64,000 nt of DNA from Rhabditoides inermis (Eukaryota; Nematoda; Chromadorea; Rhabditida; Rhabditidae). The DNA is taken from contig CAWZYM010000331.1 in assembly GCA_963966185.1 (NCBI GenBank), positions 1,312,501 to 1,376,500 of the forward strand. The letters run 5' to 3'. Shown in pieces: positions 54,269 to 64,000 of this stretch; the first letter of the stretch is position 1; every line of letters starts with the position of its first letter. The position numbers were made by a program, and so were the translations under genes. The notes below the pieces were generated by a model. The model was given only the letters and a program-made list of their open reading frames with translations, was not told the DNA's origin and ran no database searches.

Positions 54269-54536
54269 TTAAAGAAGAACTCCGGGGAAAGAGTCACCGG
54301 CCCAAAACATTAGCGCGCCCGGAACCAGATTTTGGCGGGAAACCGCGAGTATGGCAGCGGCGGGAAGCAGAGTGAGGCCGTCCAATTAGGCTGTTTGAAC
54401 AAAGGAGTCGTAACTAATAATTCAAAAACGTAACTTTTTGAAGCCTCTCACAATTTTCATTGCCAGAATCGTGTTCCGAAGTATCATTTTGCCCTTATTG
54501 ACCGGCATTCCTATTTTCCCCGTTGTTCTTCTTTAA
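54269..54536. mobile_element. 260-bp MITE with TTAA flanks
   Basis: TTAA at 54269-54272 and 54533-54536 encloses ends AGAAGAACTCCGGGGAAA and the complement AGAAGAACAACGGGGAAA (two mismatches). The interior is non-coding. Its ends differ from those of the 8356-8892 element, so it is a separate TTAA-type family. Confidence 0.75.
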
Positions 54537-54730
54537 ATAACCGGATGCAATAGATGGATGACTAATAAGTCTCTCCTGTCATAAGTCATAAGTCATAATT
54601 ACTCCCATACCGCACCATACTCGTGATTTATAGTTCTTCAAGATCGTTCATAATGACCGATAAAGTGAGCAGTAAAACGTGAACTGTAAACAGTCCTTTT
54701 CTTACCGTAACTTGTTACCGTACTCCAGTA

Positions 54731-55640
54731 ATGGATCTCGACTACGTCTCGCCTCCGCTCGTCCGCCGACTGCTCGGATCGTGTCTCTGGCTGGAGATGT
54801 GGTGCATGCTCACCATCAACATACTCGTCGTGTCGGCTATAATCAGGTGCGGCAACAGTATTAAGTAGCAGTAAACAGAAAGAGAACAGGAAGAAAGTAG
54901 GTCATTTATGAAATTGCACCGGCCACTTTTGTACGCCGGAATAGCCGATCACAAACAAAATAGGCGATCAATGTACCGTAACCGTGCACCTGTTCAGAGG
55001 TCGTCTCACTCTTGCCTCGCACGCTAATCATTGCGTCTACATCATCTCGTTGTTCAATATCTGCTCCGAGAGCGTTCAACTGCTTCTCCACGTGTCGTAC
55101 GTCGGTCCGACCTACGTGTTCGGGGTACGGTATTCAAGATTCAAAAACATTAGTTAATGTAAAAGTACAAAGTAGATACTGAACAAATTAATGTTCTTTC
55201 AGTCCTTCTTCTTCCCTGATGCCTACAGTGTTGGGGTGACGGTAGCGGCTACCGTATTCCTGGGCGTATGGTATTTGGGATCCTTCATACAGATTCTCAT
55301 GTCTGTCAACAGGTATGCTAATTTTTCTTAGAAATCGTGGGGGTTTTGATGAACATCCGTTTTTCACCATAAAGTTAACCTTTTCTACATAACTGTGAAA
55401 AAGGTTTTACTCACTGAAATTCGTAAAAACGGTCTTTGAACACACAGCATAAGAAACACACACAGACATGCACATACTGTAACGTCGCCATATCTTGCAG
55501 ACTTCTCGTTGTGTGCTATCCGCACGTGGATCTGTTCACTCGCCGCACCCTCGCAGGCATGCTGCTGGCATGCGCCGCCGTCAGCGGAGGCTTGGTCACC
55601 TTCTCGCAGCTACTGTCGCCGTGCTGCAGGTGAGCAGAAG

Positions 55641-55688
<48 letters not shown>

Positions 55689-56461
55689 GTTTTACTCCCC
55701 GTTTTGTCACATTACTTCATACTCATAGAATAACCAAAACATATGAGAACTGTTGTACTAGTTCTATAGTCGAAAACTCATGTCACGCGTGTCATTTAAT
55801 AACCTAAATTTCAATCTTACCGAACTTTCCCGAGCTCCCTCCACCCATGTGAATCTTTCGATCACACGTCCCTCTGCTGACGTCGTCATAATCCGAAACC
55901 CTGCCTTGTCTCGGGGACCGGCTAAACTAAAAAAGGAACACAACACACAACACATGCTTAAAGTTCACGCCATTTTTCCAGTTCAAATCGTATCGCACCA
56001 TTCGCCTATTTGCGTGTCATGGCGGTCTGTGCACCGATCAAGCGCAAGCAACCCGATTTGAAATATACCCTGCCTTGTCTTGGGGACCGGCTAAACCAAA
56101 AAACAAACAAACATGAAATACGTGTTTTTTTCAGTTCAAATCGTATCGCACTATTCGCGTGTCATGTGCACCGATCACGCGCAATTATCCTTCAGGATCA
56201 TCCCGGACTGGCGGTTCTTCAGCTACTCCTACCTGGTGTTCGGCAACGCGACCGCCAACTCATCGGCCACATACGTGGACCTGCCTCTAGACTCCGGCAC
56301 TAGCCTCATATGCGCAGTGTCCTATATCGTGGTGATTGATTGATTCATTGATTGATTTATTTGATTGGTTCGTTTTCGTAGATGTTTCGGTACATTGGCA
56401 AGATGCGAAAAACGTCGCAGAGTGGGAGGAACTACCGGAAACAGATGAGGTGATACTCTTT

Positions 56462-56507
<46 letters not shown>

Positions 56508-58214
56508 TCTTCATATCCTTCCATTACAGATTCTGTCTGCAATACCTTCTGGTCTACCTCACCTACACAGTCACATGGGCCACGTTCTTCCTCTACCCAC
56601 AAATCGGTGTGTATGCGTCTATGTATGTGTATTCATCAATTCATCAATACACAATATTTGACCGCGTGATTTAGTAATATGAATACGAGGTTTCAACGAA
56701 GACGGATGTTCCACTTTCGCATTGGTCTTATTTGTTTAGATCTTCTACTTGAGCAGCATGTACTAAAGCATAGCCAGCTATAGTGGGCTCGCAAATGAAT
56801 TTCACTCTTTTCACGAGAGACATTAGGATGGTTAGAGAAGAATAAAAAACCCATTGGATGGTGTTTTCAAATCAACAAAACTTTGCGAGGGTACCCAGGT
56901 TCGAACCCACGGACTAGGGCTTGGTTAGCGACCGTTACCACTACGCCACTTACTCATGTGAGACGTTTCGCGAAATAGAGATATGAACGCCGATGTAAAT
57001 TTGCAGTTTGCTTTGTTCATGTACTACGGTGTCAATTAAAGCACGATTATTTTTTACTCGGAAAATGCTGAGCTAGTTGCGCGCTTATATACAGTGGGTG
57101 GGCGAATCAGTTGCCGCCTGTAGAAAGCGCAGAGTGAACAGAGTGCGAGGCGGCAAAAATCGATAGACATGCGAGAGCACTCGTATAAACTCACATTCAA
57201 ACTTTCGCGCGCGCGCAATTTTCAAATGCGGGACGGACGAGCGGAGTGGTGGCGGAACTACATTTTCCCTGGACTGACAGACTTCTGACTATCGGCTCAC
57301 AAGAGTGTGAGACTGGGCGTCATTCCACACGTGACTAGCGGTATTTCATTGGTCCGGGAATGAAACCCTGGACCCGGGACATTCTGACTGTAGTGATCAC
57401 TACATTTCACATGATTATCCTTTAAAGGATGTATACGGACAATGTTAATTGGTCCCACCACGAAATACCCTGGGGAATCAGTCATTTTGATTTTGAGTTT
57501 TCTCGCTTATTCGAAAAGATATGAAAATATTTTTAAAAGGACAATGGACTGATAAACCGAGTCCCTCAAAACTGCGTTGACCGATTTTTGATAAATGTGT
57601 TTTTGATCGAGATAATTTCATAAAGGACTATGAACATACTTTAATACCAACTCTTTTCTTTCAGACAAACTTGTATTCATAACCAGTAAATATTGATTCT
57701 AGCATTCTAGTTGTATTCCACTACTTTCGAATTTTAATCTACCCTAATAAGGCCACAGTTGGAACTACAAACATATCTCTCATTGAAAATGAAATGAATA
57801 TGTTTTTTTTTCAGGAATCACCAATCATGAGGCGTACTGTGTGACTACGGTGATGTTTATGCTGAATTGCGGCATCAACTCCATTATCTACATGTCACTC
57901 AACAATGATGTGGGTTACTTACAGATCTCACATTTCTTTTTTCCATTTGATCACAAGAATCACAAGAATCTTTTTTTTCTGATTTTCTTTTCGACACATT
58001 CTATTCTATGGTTAGGTTCATTGATATCATTATGGTTTTGATCGAACACTTTGAATACAGATAACATAAATTATGAATACTAAAATCCGTGTTTGAGATC
58101 CGCCACCAACTGAATGAGATGTTCTCCTCTACCCCTGTCGGAAGGGTATTCACAGCCGCCCCATCATCCACCGTACAACACAACTCGACGAGTAGAGTGC
58201 ATTCGCACAAATAG
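54731..58214 (+). CDS. srx-like seven-transmembrane chemoreceptor, apparently complete
   Basis: A nematode chemoreceptor-type GPCR expected in sensory-neuron membranes. Start ATG is at 54731-54733 and stop TAG at 58212-58214. Exons: 54731-54846 (TM1, CMLTINILVVSAII); 54996-55129 (TM2, NHCVYIISLFNICSESVQLL); 55201-55311 (TM3, FLGVWYLGSFIQILMSVNR); 55500-55629 (LLVVCYPHVDLFTRRTLAG and TM4, ending in the CC pair SPCC); 56195-56332 (TM5 with glycosylated loop GNATANSSATY); 56382-56449 (MFRYIGKMRKTSQSGRN); 56529-56605 (TM6, YLLVYLTYTVTWATFFLY); 57814-57910 (TM7, MLNCGINSIIYMSLNND); 58084-58214 (C-tail IRHQLNEMF). The VNR/CYP end of TM3, the CC pair before loop 2 and the N-S-I-I-Y motif point to srx. 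All junctions use GT-AG and no frameshift is seen. The largest intron (56606-57813) carries a SINE-like copy and a MITE copy. Confidence 0.8.
55645..55686. repeat. (CT)n next to a splice donor
   Basis: A CT run begins 15 bp after the donor at 55630. Confidence 0.9.
55870..56190. repeat. Tandem duplication inside an srx-like intron
   Basis: CCCTGCCTTGTC, GGGGACCGGCTAAA, CAGTTCAAATCGTATCGCAC and the following CATTCGC...GTGTCATG...TGTGCACCGATCA occur twice, near 55900-56040 and 56070-56185. Each copy contains a TTNCAG acceptor-like site. Confidence 0.75.
56777..56965 (-). mobile_element. tRNA-headed SINE-like element, copy 2
   Basis: On the minus strand the head reads AAGTGGCGTAGTGGTAACGG (A-box), then about 30 nt, then GTGGGTTCGAACCTGGG (perfect B-box). 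A unique body follows and ends at TGCGAGCCCACTAT, shared with 46860-46985. RNA polymerase III promoter elements followed by an unrelated tail are what define a tRNA-derived SINE. Confidence 0.65.
57089..57279. mobile_element. Tc1/mariner-like MITE, copy 2
   Basis: Matches 6131-6291 from TACAGTGGGTG through AGCGCAGAGTGAACAGAGTG and CTTTCGCGCGCGCGCAATTT to CCCTGGACTG. It has about 30 extra bases in the middle (ATCGATAGACATGCGAGAGC region). Confidence 0.7.
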
Positions 58215-58272
58215 CCAACTTGTAAACCGTAATGTGTGTAGCTTTGTTTGTGTGAATAAAAACAGCAACGCG

Positions 58273-58321
58273 GTGCGGTGCGACGCACCGCACCCGGTGC
58301 CACTGTTGGTGCGGCACCGGG
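58273..58321. other. Two adjacent perfect GC-rich hairpins in the srx-like 3' region
   Basis: GTGCGGTGC (58273-58281) pairs with GCACCGCAC (58285-58293). CCCGGTGCC (58293-58301) pairs with GGCACCGGG (58313-58321). They lie about 60 bp after the stop codon in otherwise AT-rich DNA. Confidence 0.8.
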
Positions 58322-58548
58322 TGCCACTTTTGAATTTTTGATCGGATTTTGAATCAATACTAATGGATAATCAATATTTTCCTTCACTCACAAATTACCA
58401 AATATTGTTAAAAAGTACTTTAATTTGCATAACATTTAGAATATGCACATAGACATCCACTAATATACATATACATGCATTACAATATGACAATAATTGT
58501 GAGGAGTCGGGGCGGGGTGGTCGGCCTTGAATTTTCTTGATCTTTATC

Positions 58549-58800
58549 TCATCTTGAACTCTTGAGCTTGAACTTGATCGGCTTGGTGATGATCTGGAAA
58601 GATTCATTGGATTGTTTAAACAAAATTATGAAAACGAAAATGTTCCCACCTTGTTCCTACGATGTGAGTGGCGATTAGAACTGATGAACACCAGCTTGTG
58701 GTTCTAAAAGAACATGTACAACAAGAACAACGGAATCAGGGTTCACCTTATGCTTCAGGAGAAGTGAATCTTGAGTCTTGTTGTGTTGGTCAAACGATCA
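58549..58800 (-). pseudogene. Three short exon-like blocks, partial gene of unknown identity
   Basis: The minus strand reads in frame across two GT-AG introns: ~58792-58749 (DQHNKTQDSLLLKHK), 58704-58654 (NHKLVFISSNRHSHRRNK) and 58594-58549 (IITKPIKFKLKSSR, then stop). No start codon is found upstream, where the frame closes, and the segmental duplication begins at 59188. This may be the 3' end of a gene whose 5' part was lost, or a small gene with a missed first exon. The short basic blocks look ribosome- or RNA-associated, but I cannot name them. Confidence 0.35.
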
Positions 58801-59187
58801 TCTGTCGCGCATCTACCGTAGATCCGTCTTACAGATGAAATGTTACACATTCGGTGCGTTCGACCACGATAACAACAACTACTAGAAAACTAGAACAATG
58901 TAGTTTCAAAACATCTAATTAAGTATTGAATATCCGTTTGACAATAAATATTTGACAATATATAAAGACGGCAGAATAGAGTAATTTCTGTGCACCACGG
59001 CTCGGCCTCTGATCGCCGCGCGTCTATATCGCTTGTTACAGTCCGCGCCGCGTGGCAATCTTCAAGGGCGGCATGCACTCACTCTACACTTTCTAATAGG
59101 CCCCATTATACTTTCACGCTGACGCTGACGCGACGCTGACGCTCCCGTGCAAAACATGCAACTATTGATTTCGTTGACGCAGCGTGA

Positions 59188-60373
59188 TCTTGGCGGTACT
59201 GTTGTAGTATGTCGGTCACTGCACGAGGTGACGCGGCCACTACATGTCTCAGCAGCGTAGCGTTGTAGAATGCGAACAGGGGATATGTTTGCTGAAACGG
59301 CGCACTTTCTTCCGCGACCCAAGCTGAACAGACCTGTAGTCGCAGTTGTTTGAACGCGTGCACTGGGTATTCGTCGCAGAACAAATTGTCGATATTTGCG
59401 AACACCTTCAATCTTCCATCTCACTACTGTATTGTGTGCACGATTTCACCTGCAGAAATCCCAATTCTTCCATGGGAGATTTTGTGAATTTACAGAGTGT
59501 TTCCATCGAAGCGTGGTCGAATGTGGCGCCGTTGAAACACTAAACATTAGGATTACTTCAAATTGACGCGAGTAGTTTGTAATAGCAGACAATGATTACA
59601 CGTGCATACAGAATCACTCAGGTTAGTGTTGGGGTTATATGAAATGAAGAGCAAATACATGTAACAATACATTTATAAATACACTGTACACGGAGATACT
59701 CACTGCGGCAAGGGAGGCATTTGGGTGGAACAGTTGCACGGAGTAGAGCGATTCGTTGGTGGCTTGATTGCACAAGCCCATCTCCTCAGAGTAGCCCATC
59801 TCATTGAGACTAGTCGTCAGATTGTTTAGGAACTGAGTGGTGTAGCATGCAATTTGCAACAACTGCATCCTGCTACTGCTAGTTGGAGATTGTGGCCCTC
59901 GAGCAATTTTGATGGTTCCCGGTTGCCGGGTTACTGCAACCTGTCTGCACAAATTAGTTCCCAAGTAAGTGAGACGTCTTTAATGCTTTCTCTAAGAGAC
60001 TGTCAAATTACATCGAGATTGTCCATAATCAATCAATCATTTATCCAGAATCTCTATATTCTGACTATACAACAAGTGCATACGGTACGTCACAAGTCAC
60101 AAGGACTAAGCAAGGGGGGAGTTCGAAAGTCGTTGTGAGATCGGTAATCATTTGATTTCCGTACCTTAATTCATTAGAATTAGATAGTTTTATAACTCCC
60201 GATGTTCCTTTCCTCTTAATGTGATCTACAAACGGTAACTCCGCGAGCAAAAAAATAATTATAGACATGAAAAAAAACACATATCATGATATTCGAAATT
60301 CGAATAGTCTCAGTTGCCTGCATCGTTGTGCTTCCATTATGGCCAAGCGTAGCAGAGTGTGTCCAGTGTGCCA
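59188..60373 (-). pseudogene. Truncated, frameshifted copy of nested gene F2
   Basis: Carries the F2 exons from the anchor to the TYPLFAFYN exon, but the downstream three exons are missing beyond the left edge of the duplication. An extra T in a T run (near 60271-60278) shifts the frame within the signal-anchor helix relative to 40357-40364. Confidence 0.7.
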
Positions 60374-60433
60374 TTCCACCCGGCAGCGTCTTTCAAATTC
60401 TCTACTTCATTTGATGAGGAAGAGATGAGTCTG

Positions 60434-61666
60434 TCATGACCTGAGTACGTTATATGTTTCGAAAGTAGATGTTATTCCATAACCTGTCTTGTCGAGCTTG
60501 TACAGTGGGACTGTCGCCATGCAGTCGTTGACATTGTTGCAGTAGCCTTGCAGTTGCCACACCATATCCGTCATGTTGCGATCGAACTGGCCGTCGTCAC
60601 CGTCAGTAGATAGGATTTGCATTGCTGCAAGTTGGATTTAGAGGCTACTTTTCGACGAGGTATAATTCTGAAAGTTTGAAAAGAACCTACTGTTTTTGGT
60701 GACATCGTCGACGTATTGCATATCATAGATGGGTATCAGCTGTCCCTCGCATGTCTTATTGAACCGCTGCAGGTTGGCATCAGACAGAGTTGGTTGGACG
60801 ATGCGACCGAGCTGTCCTAAATGATGTTGACAGCAGCATTGCTAGTTCAGCGTACGATTGTGTTCCTGCTTGTATCCCTTGTTCATGAGGCGCGCCGCTT
60901 CGACAGGTGATGCAACCACAGCGTGACGAATGAAGTTGCCGTAGTATAGAGCGATGAGCGGGATCGTTTGCTACAATCGTCTCATTGCTAAACCCCTTTG
61001 TATTTTGACATCTGCAGTAAGTCAATTCAATTGTGCATAAGGATATGTGCATATGCTATCAATAATGCAACAACACTCACGGCATGCGCCAATTCTTACC
61101 TGATATTGGTACGGTTGCAAGACGCGCGGTCCGGATTTCACACACACAGGGAGGTTCAGGTTGGCGAACACCTGCGACTTGTGAATTGCTCTGTCACAAA
61201 TGCATTAATCTCAATATATACCTGCATGAATCCCAATAGCTCTCCTTTAAATTTGCTGAATTGACAAAGTGCCTCCATCTCCGCGTGGTTGAACGTCGGT
61301 CCGTTGAAGCACTGAAACCCAGTGTCATCATGTCTCGTCTCGCATTGTGTCTCGCATCTCGCAAGTTCGATTTGTGTGTATGTCATAACAACTGATGAAT
61401 ATACTATTATTATAAAAATGTGTGTCACCGCGGCAAGTGTGGCGTTGTGATGGAAGAGCTGTGCCGAGTAGCGCGTCTCGTTGGTCGACTGCATGCACAG
61501 CTCCTGACTGTCGGTGTAGTTGAGCTGAGTGAGAGGCTCTGTGAGATTGGCGAGGATGTTGGTGGTGTAGCAGGCGAGTTGCATCAGGTGCATCTTCTCG
61601 ATTGCGGAAGGAGTGCACTTGTGGTGGCGAACGGTTGCCGGGCTCTATGGTGTCACGCGCACTGGA
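60434..61666 (-). CDS. Second copy of nested gene F1
   Basis: Exon for exon identical or nearly so to 40521-41753, including the same stop at 60434-60436. I saw no frame-breaking change in its exons. The start is unresolved in both copies. The same caution about unknown function applies. Confidence 0.5.
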
Positions 61667-62034
61667 GCTCAGCTGTCCACTCGAATTCGTCAAGGCTGTA
61701 GAATGACGCGGCGGTGACTCTCTAGAATGCTCTCCTCTTTCTCTCCCTTTGAGATCTAGTCCTATAGGTTTCACTGAACGGTGAATTTCGAGGATGACCC
61801 AGGATTAAAATTTCTGTGCACCGAAAGAGATCATGAAATGCTGAAACATGATTTGAGCACGTTTTTCACGCATTATAAATGGTACAATGGAAACACGCAT
61901 GCACATCCTAAAAAGCACAACTATTTCCGCCTTTTCATTTGACTGCCTTATTGGGCTCAAACAAAATACATGGGATGAAACTATCACACCGTGCTTGAGA
62001 CACTGTATGCCGTCGAAAGAACACTCGTCTTTGC

Positions 62035-64000
62035 AGGTGGACGCGAACGAGCGGCCGACCCGCCCGCACAAGATCACCGGAGCCAAGATCATCACCAACC
62101 CCTTCGACGACATTGTGCCCCGGTGAGAGAGGTATTGATTTGTTGATTGATTGGTATTGTATTTCAGCCAGAAGGAGAAGCGCAAGAAGGAGAAGAAGAA
62201 GGAAGTGAAGAAGGTGGGTGTGTACATACGCATTATGAATGGGTGAAATATGTTTCTGGTTTGAAGTGTGCTAGGTGGGTGTTTTGCTGAGCAATACTAC
62301 CGTAGCAATGTAATCGGAACCATATGTTTTCGAATCCTGCGGACGACACATTTTCGATCCTGGCAGTAATAAATCAGTATTCATCAGTAGCAATACACTT
62401 GCACGACGAATGATCAGCGTATTGTATTGTGAATAAGCATATTGGTTATTGATTGATTGATTGACTGTGGGGTTGCAGGTGGAGTCGAAGAAGCTGCAGT
62501 TACTGTCGTTTGGGGACGAGGCGGAGGAGGACGAGGAGGAGCTGACGGCTGTCAGCAAGGTAGGAGAGAGGGGGGGGGGAGAGGGGGAGTCAGATGACGG
62601 GCTCGTGAGTCGCTCTGATTGTGAGCTTGTTGCACAATCATTCCACTTGGAGTTGCTTGAAAGGAAAGGGGAATGTTCATGTGTTGGTAAGTGTATCAAA
62701 ATATTTTGTCTGTCAATGCAAGGTGGAAGGGGTGGGAGGAAGGAAGAGGGGGCATACATACATGTTTGCAGTCGCTGTCCGGGAAGGGCAAGTCGGCGCA
62801 CGATGTGCTGGATGACGAGAGGCTGAGCAAGCAGGTGGCAGTCACCAGGGACGAGATGGGGGACTACAATGCGGTGGGGGGGGAGAGTGGGAGGGAGGAA
62901 GGAATAGAGAGAAGGGAGAGAGGAGGGAGAGAGAGAGAGAGAGAGAAGTAGTGAGGGAAGGAGTGAGGGAAGGAGTGAGGGAGGAGAGAGGGGGAGTGGA
63001 ATGAAATGGATTCAGGAGGAGGAGCGTGAAGACGACTCTGGCGCGGCCGACCGCATCCGCGCCAAGTTTGCCAAGAAGAGACGGGCGGCCGAGGAGGAGA
63101 AGGTATGAGGGGATGGGAGGAGAGTGGGCGAGGTGGGGAGGGAGGGAGGAGGAGGAGGAGGAGATCAGTGTTGGGAGTCTGGTAGAAGACACATTGTGCA
63201 TTATGGCTTTGGGAGGTATGCTGAGATTGGGAGGGAAGCAAGAGACGACGTCGATGTTAAGCAAAAGTGGTACAAACTCTTTAGTGGATTTGAATGCGGC
63301 TTATGTTGTAGCGTGGCCGCGAAGCGTATTGTTTGGAGTTTCTATGATACACTTTTTTTCGCCATGGGTTTTTTTTAATTTCCTGTGTTCTCCTTTCAAA
63401 TATGACACATATTAATGACCATGCCACAGTTTGCCTTTACTGAAATGGTGCAGCATAAATGTGATGGTTTTTTTTAAAAAGATTTTTTTGCAGAACGACG
63501 AGAAAGAGGAGGATCTGGATGAGATGATAGTGCGCGCGAGGGACGAGAAGAAGAAGAAGGAAGTGTGAGTATCGATTGGTATCGATTGAATATCATTCGA
63601 TTGATTGTAGGGCGGAGCTGCAGTCTGAGCTGAAGGCGATGCAGAAGCAGTACAAGAAGGCGCTCCGTCGTCCGAAGGAGAAGGAGGAGGTGGAGGAGGA
63701 GGGTGAGTGGAGATGGAGGAGCAACAGGAAGGATTGTTTCAGACAGAGAATAGGAGCAGTGCTTGAACTATGGCTTTTGATGGATCTATTGAAAATACTG
63801 ATAGACTGTTTTGGTTCTATGAAGATGTGAAACATATATGTGAACTTCAGTATATCCTTTTATATTTTCCAGCTCTTCCCGAGACGGAGGCGATGGCTCT
63901 GTACACTGGCATGAAAATGAAGTTCAAGGGAAAGGCCAAGAGTATCGTCAAGCAGAGAGATCCTAAGAGGGAGGAGCAGGTGAGGGGAGGGGGAAAGAGA
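62035..64000 (+). pseudogene. 3' partial copy of CWC27, no cyclophilin domain
   Basis: Contains the exons from [15 protein letters not shown] onward: 62035-62123, 62168-62213, 62479-62560, 62771-62874, 63014-63103, 63494-63565, 63611-63703 and 63873-63979, continuing past the window. The cyclophilin exons are absent between 45 and 59 kb, so this copy has no known promoter or N-terminus. Two changes alter residues next to one junction: L-R/E-K in the complete gene becomes P-R/Q-K here. The other exons are intact. Confidence 0.75.

Larger units (their letters stand above)
50075..54730. other. 4.7-kb AT-rich stretch without a supported gene
   Basis: The left end holds the upstream region of the Cys/His-module gene and the right end that of the srx-like receptor. 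Between them I see a short CA repeat (50330-50362), a tRNA-like sequence (52395-52455), a TTAA-flanked MITE (54273-54532) and homopolymer runs. No run of exon-like blocks with splice sites is visible on either strand. Confidence 0.55.
59188..64000. repeat. Segmental duplicate of 39276-44083, direct orientation, >99% identical
   Basis: From TCTTGGCGGTACTG at 59188 to the window end the sequence matches 39276-44083 with an offset growing from 19912 to 19917. I counted roughly 20 substitutions and a few homopolymer or GA/G-run indels by eye. The left edge is abrupt. The right edge lies beyond the window. Confidence 0.97.

Noticed and set aside
57330..57420. Another tRNA relic (GGGTTTCATTCCC on the minus strand)
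   Set aside because: Only a weak B-box. No A-box at the right distance and no shared tail with the SINE-like copies.

Overview
The window is nuclear DNA from a nematode, most likely a rhabditid or diplogastrid-type chromadorean. The evidence is seven-transmembrane chemoreceptors of nematode-only types (srsx-like, srx-like), many short introns (often 40-50 nt) with TTTCAG-like acceptors, acceptor-like AGs just before several start codons (compatible with spliced-leader trans-splicing), and compact divergent and convergent gene pairs. Every gene is intron-rich, so the models were built by joining exons by eye. Exon edges are approximate unless stated.

Layout. 0.1-1.8 kb (-): an unrecognised protein made of two homologous halves. 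2.2-3.5 kb (-): a complete srsx-like receptor. 3.5-6.5 kb: repeats, small inverted-repeat elements and a broken gene. 6.6-9.35 kb (-): remnant of a class III membrane-fusion glycoprotein resembling the gB-type fusogens known from herpesviruses and from nematode Maverick elements, split by a 537-bp TTAA-flanked MITE. 9.4-12.1 kb (-): a decayed copy of the intact gene at 12.4-16.0 kb (-), a nematode membrane protein I do not recognise. 16.3-19.9 kb (-): an unrecognised coiled-coil/Cys-His protein whose large intron holds foreign-looking ORFs and a 21-bp-arm palindrome. 20.4-24.55 kb (+): a complete Cys-loop ligand-gated channel subunit. 24.7-26.1 kb (-): a Nudix-fold protein.

27.0-32.3 kb (+): GIGYF-type GYF-domain protein. 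33.6-35.8 kb (+): triosephosphate isomerase. 36.1-45.0 kb (+): CWC27 spliceosomal cyclophilin, whose 3.6-kb intron carries two antisense paralogous genes of unknown function. 45.3-50.1 kb (-): a protein with three copies of an unusual Cys/His module. 50.1-54.7 kb: AT-rich, no gene seen. 54.7-58.2 kb (+): a complete srx-like receptor. 59.19-64.0 kb: a near-identical direct duplicate of 39.28-44.08 kb, carrying the 3' part of CWC27 and the nested antisense genes. It runs off the window.

The genes do not form one pathway. tpi and CWC27 lie head to tail 284 bp apart and could be co-transcribed. Three sectors are accessory and worth following up: the fusogen plus truncated-paralogue region (5-16 kb), the intron insertion at 18-19 kb, and the nested-gene/segmental-duplication system (38.7-44 kb and 59-64 kb). 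Short GA/CT microsatellites fill many introns, often starting right at a splice site. Several small MITE-like families and a tRNA-headed SINE-like family are shared between distant parts of the window.
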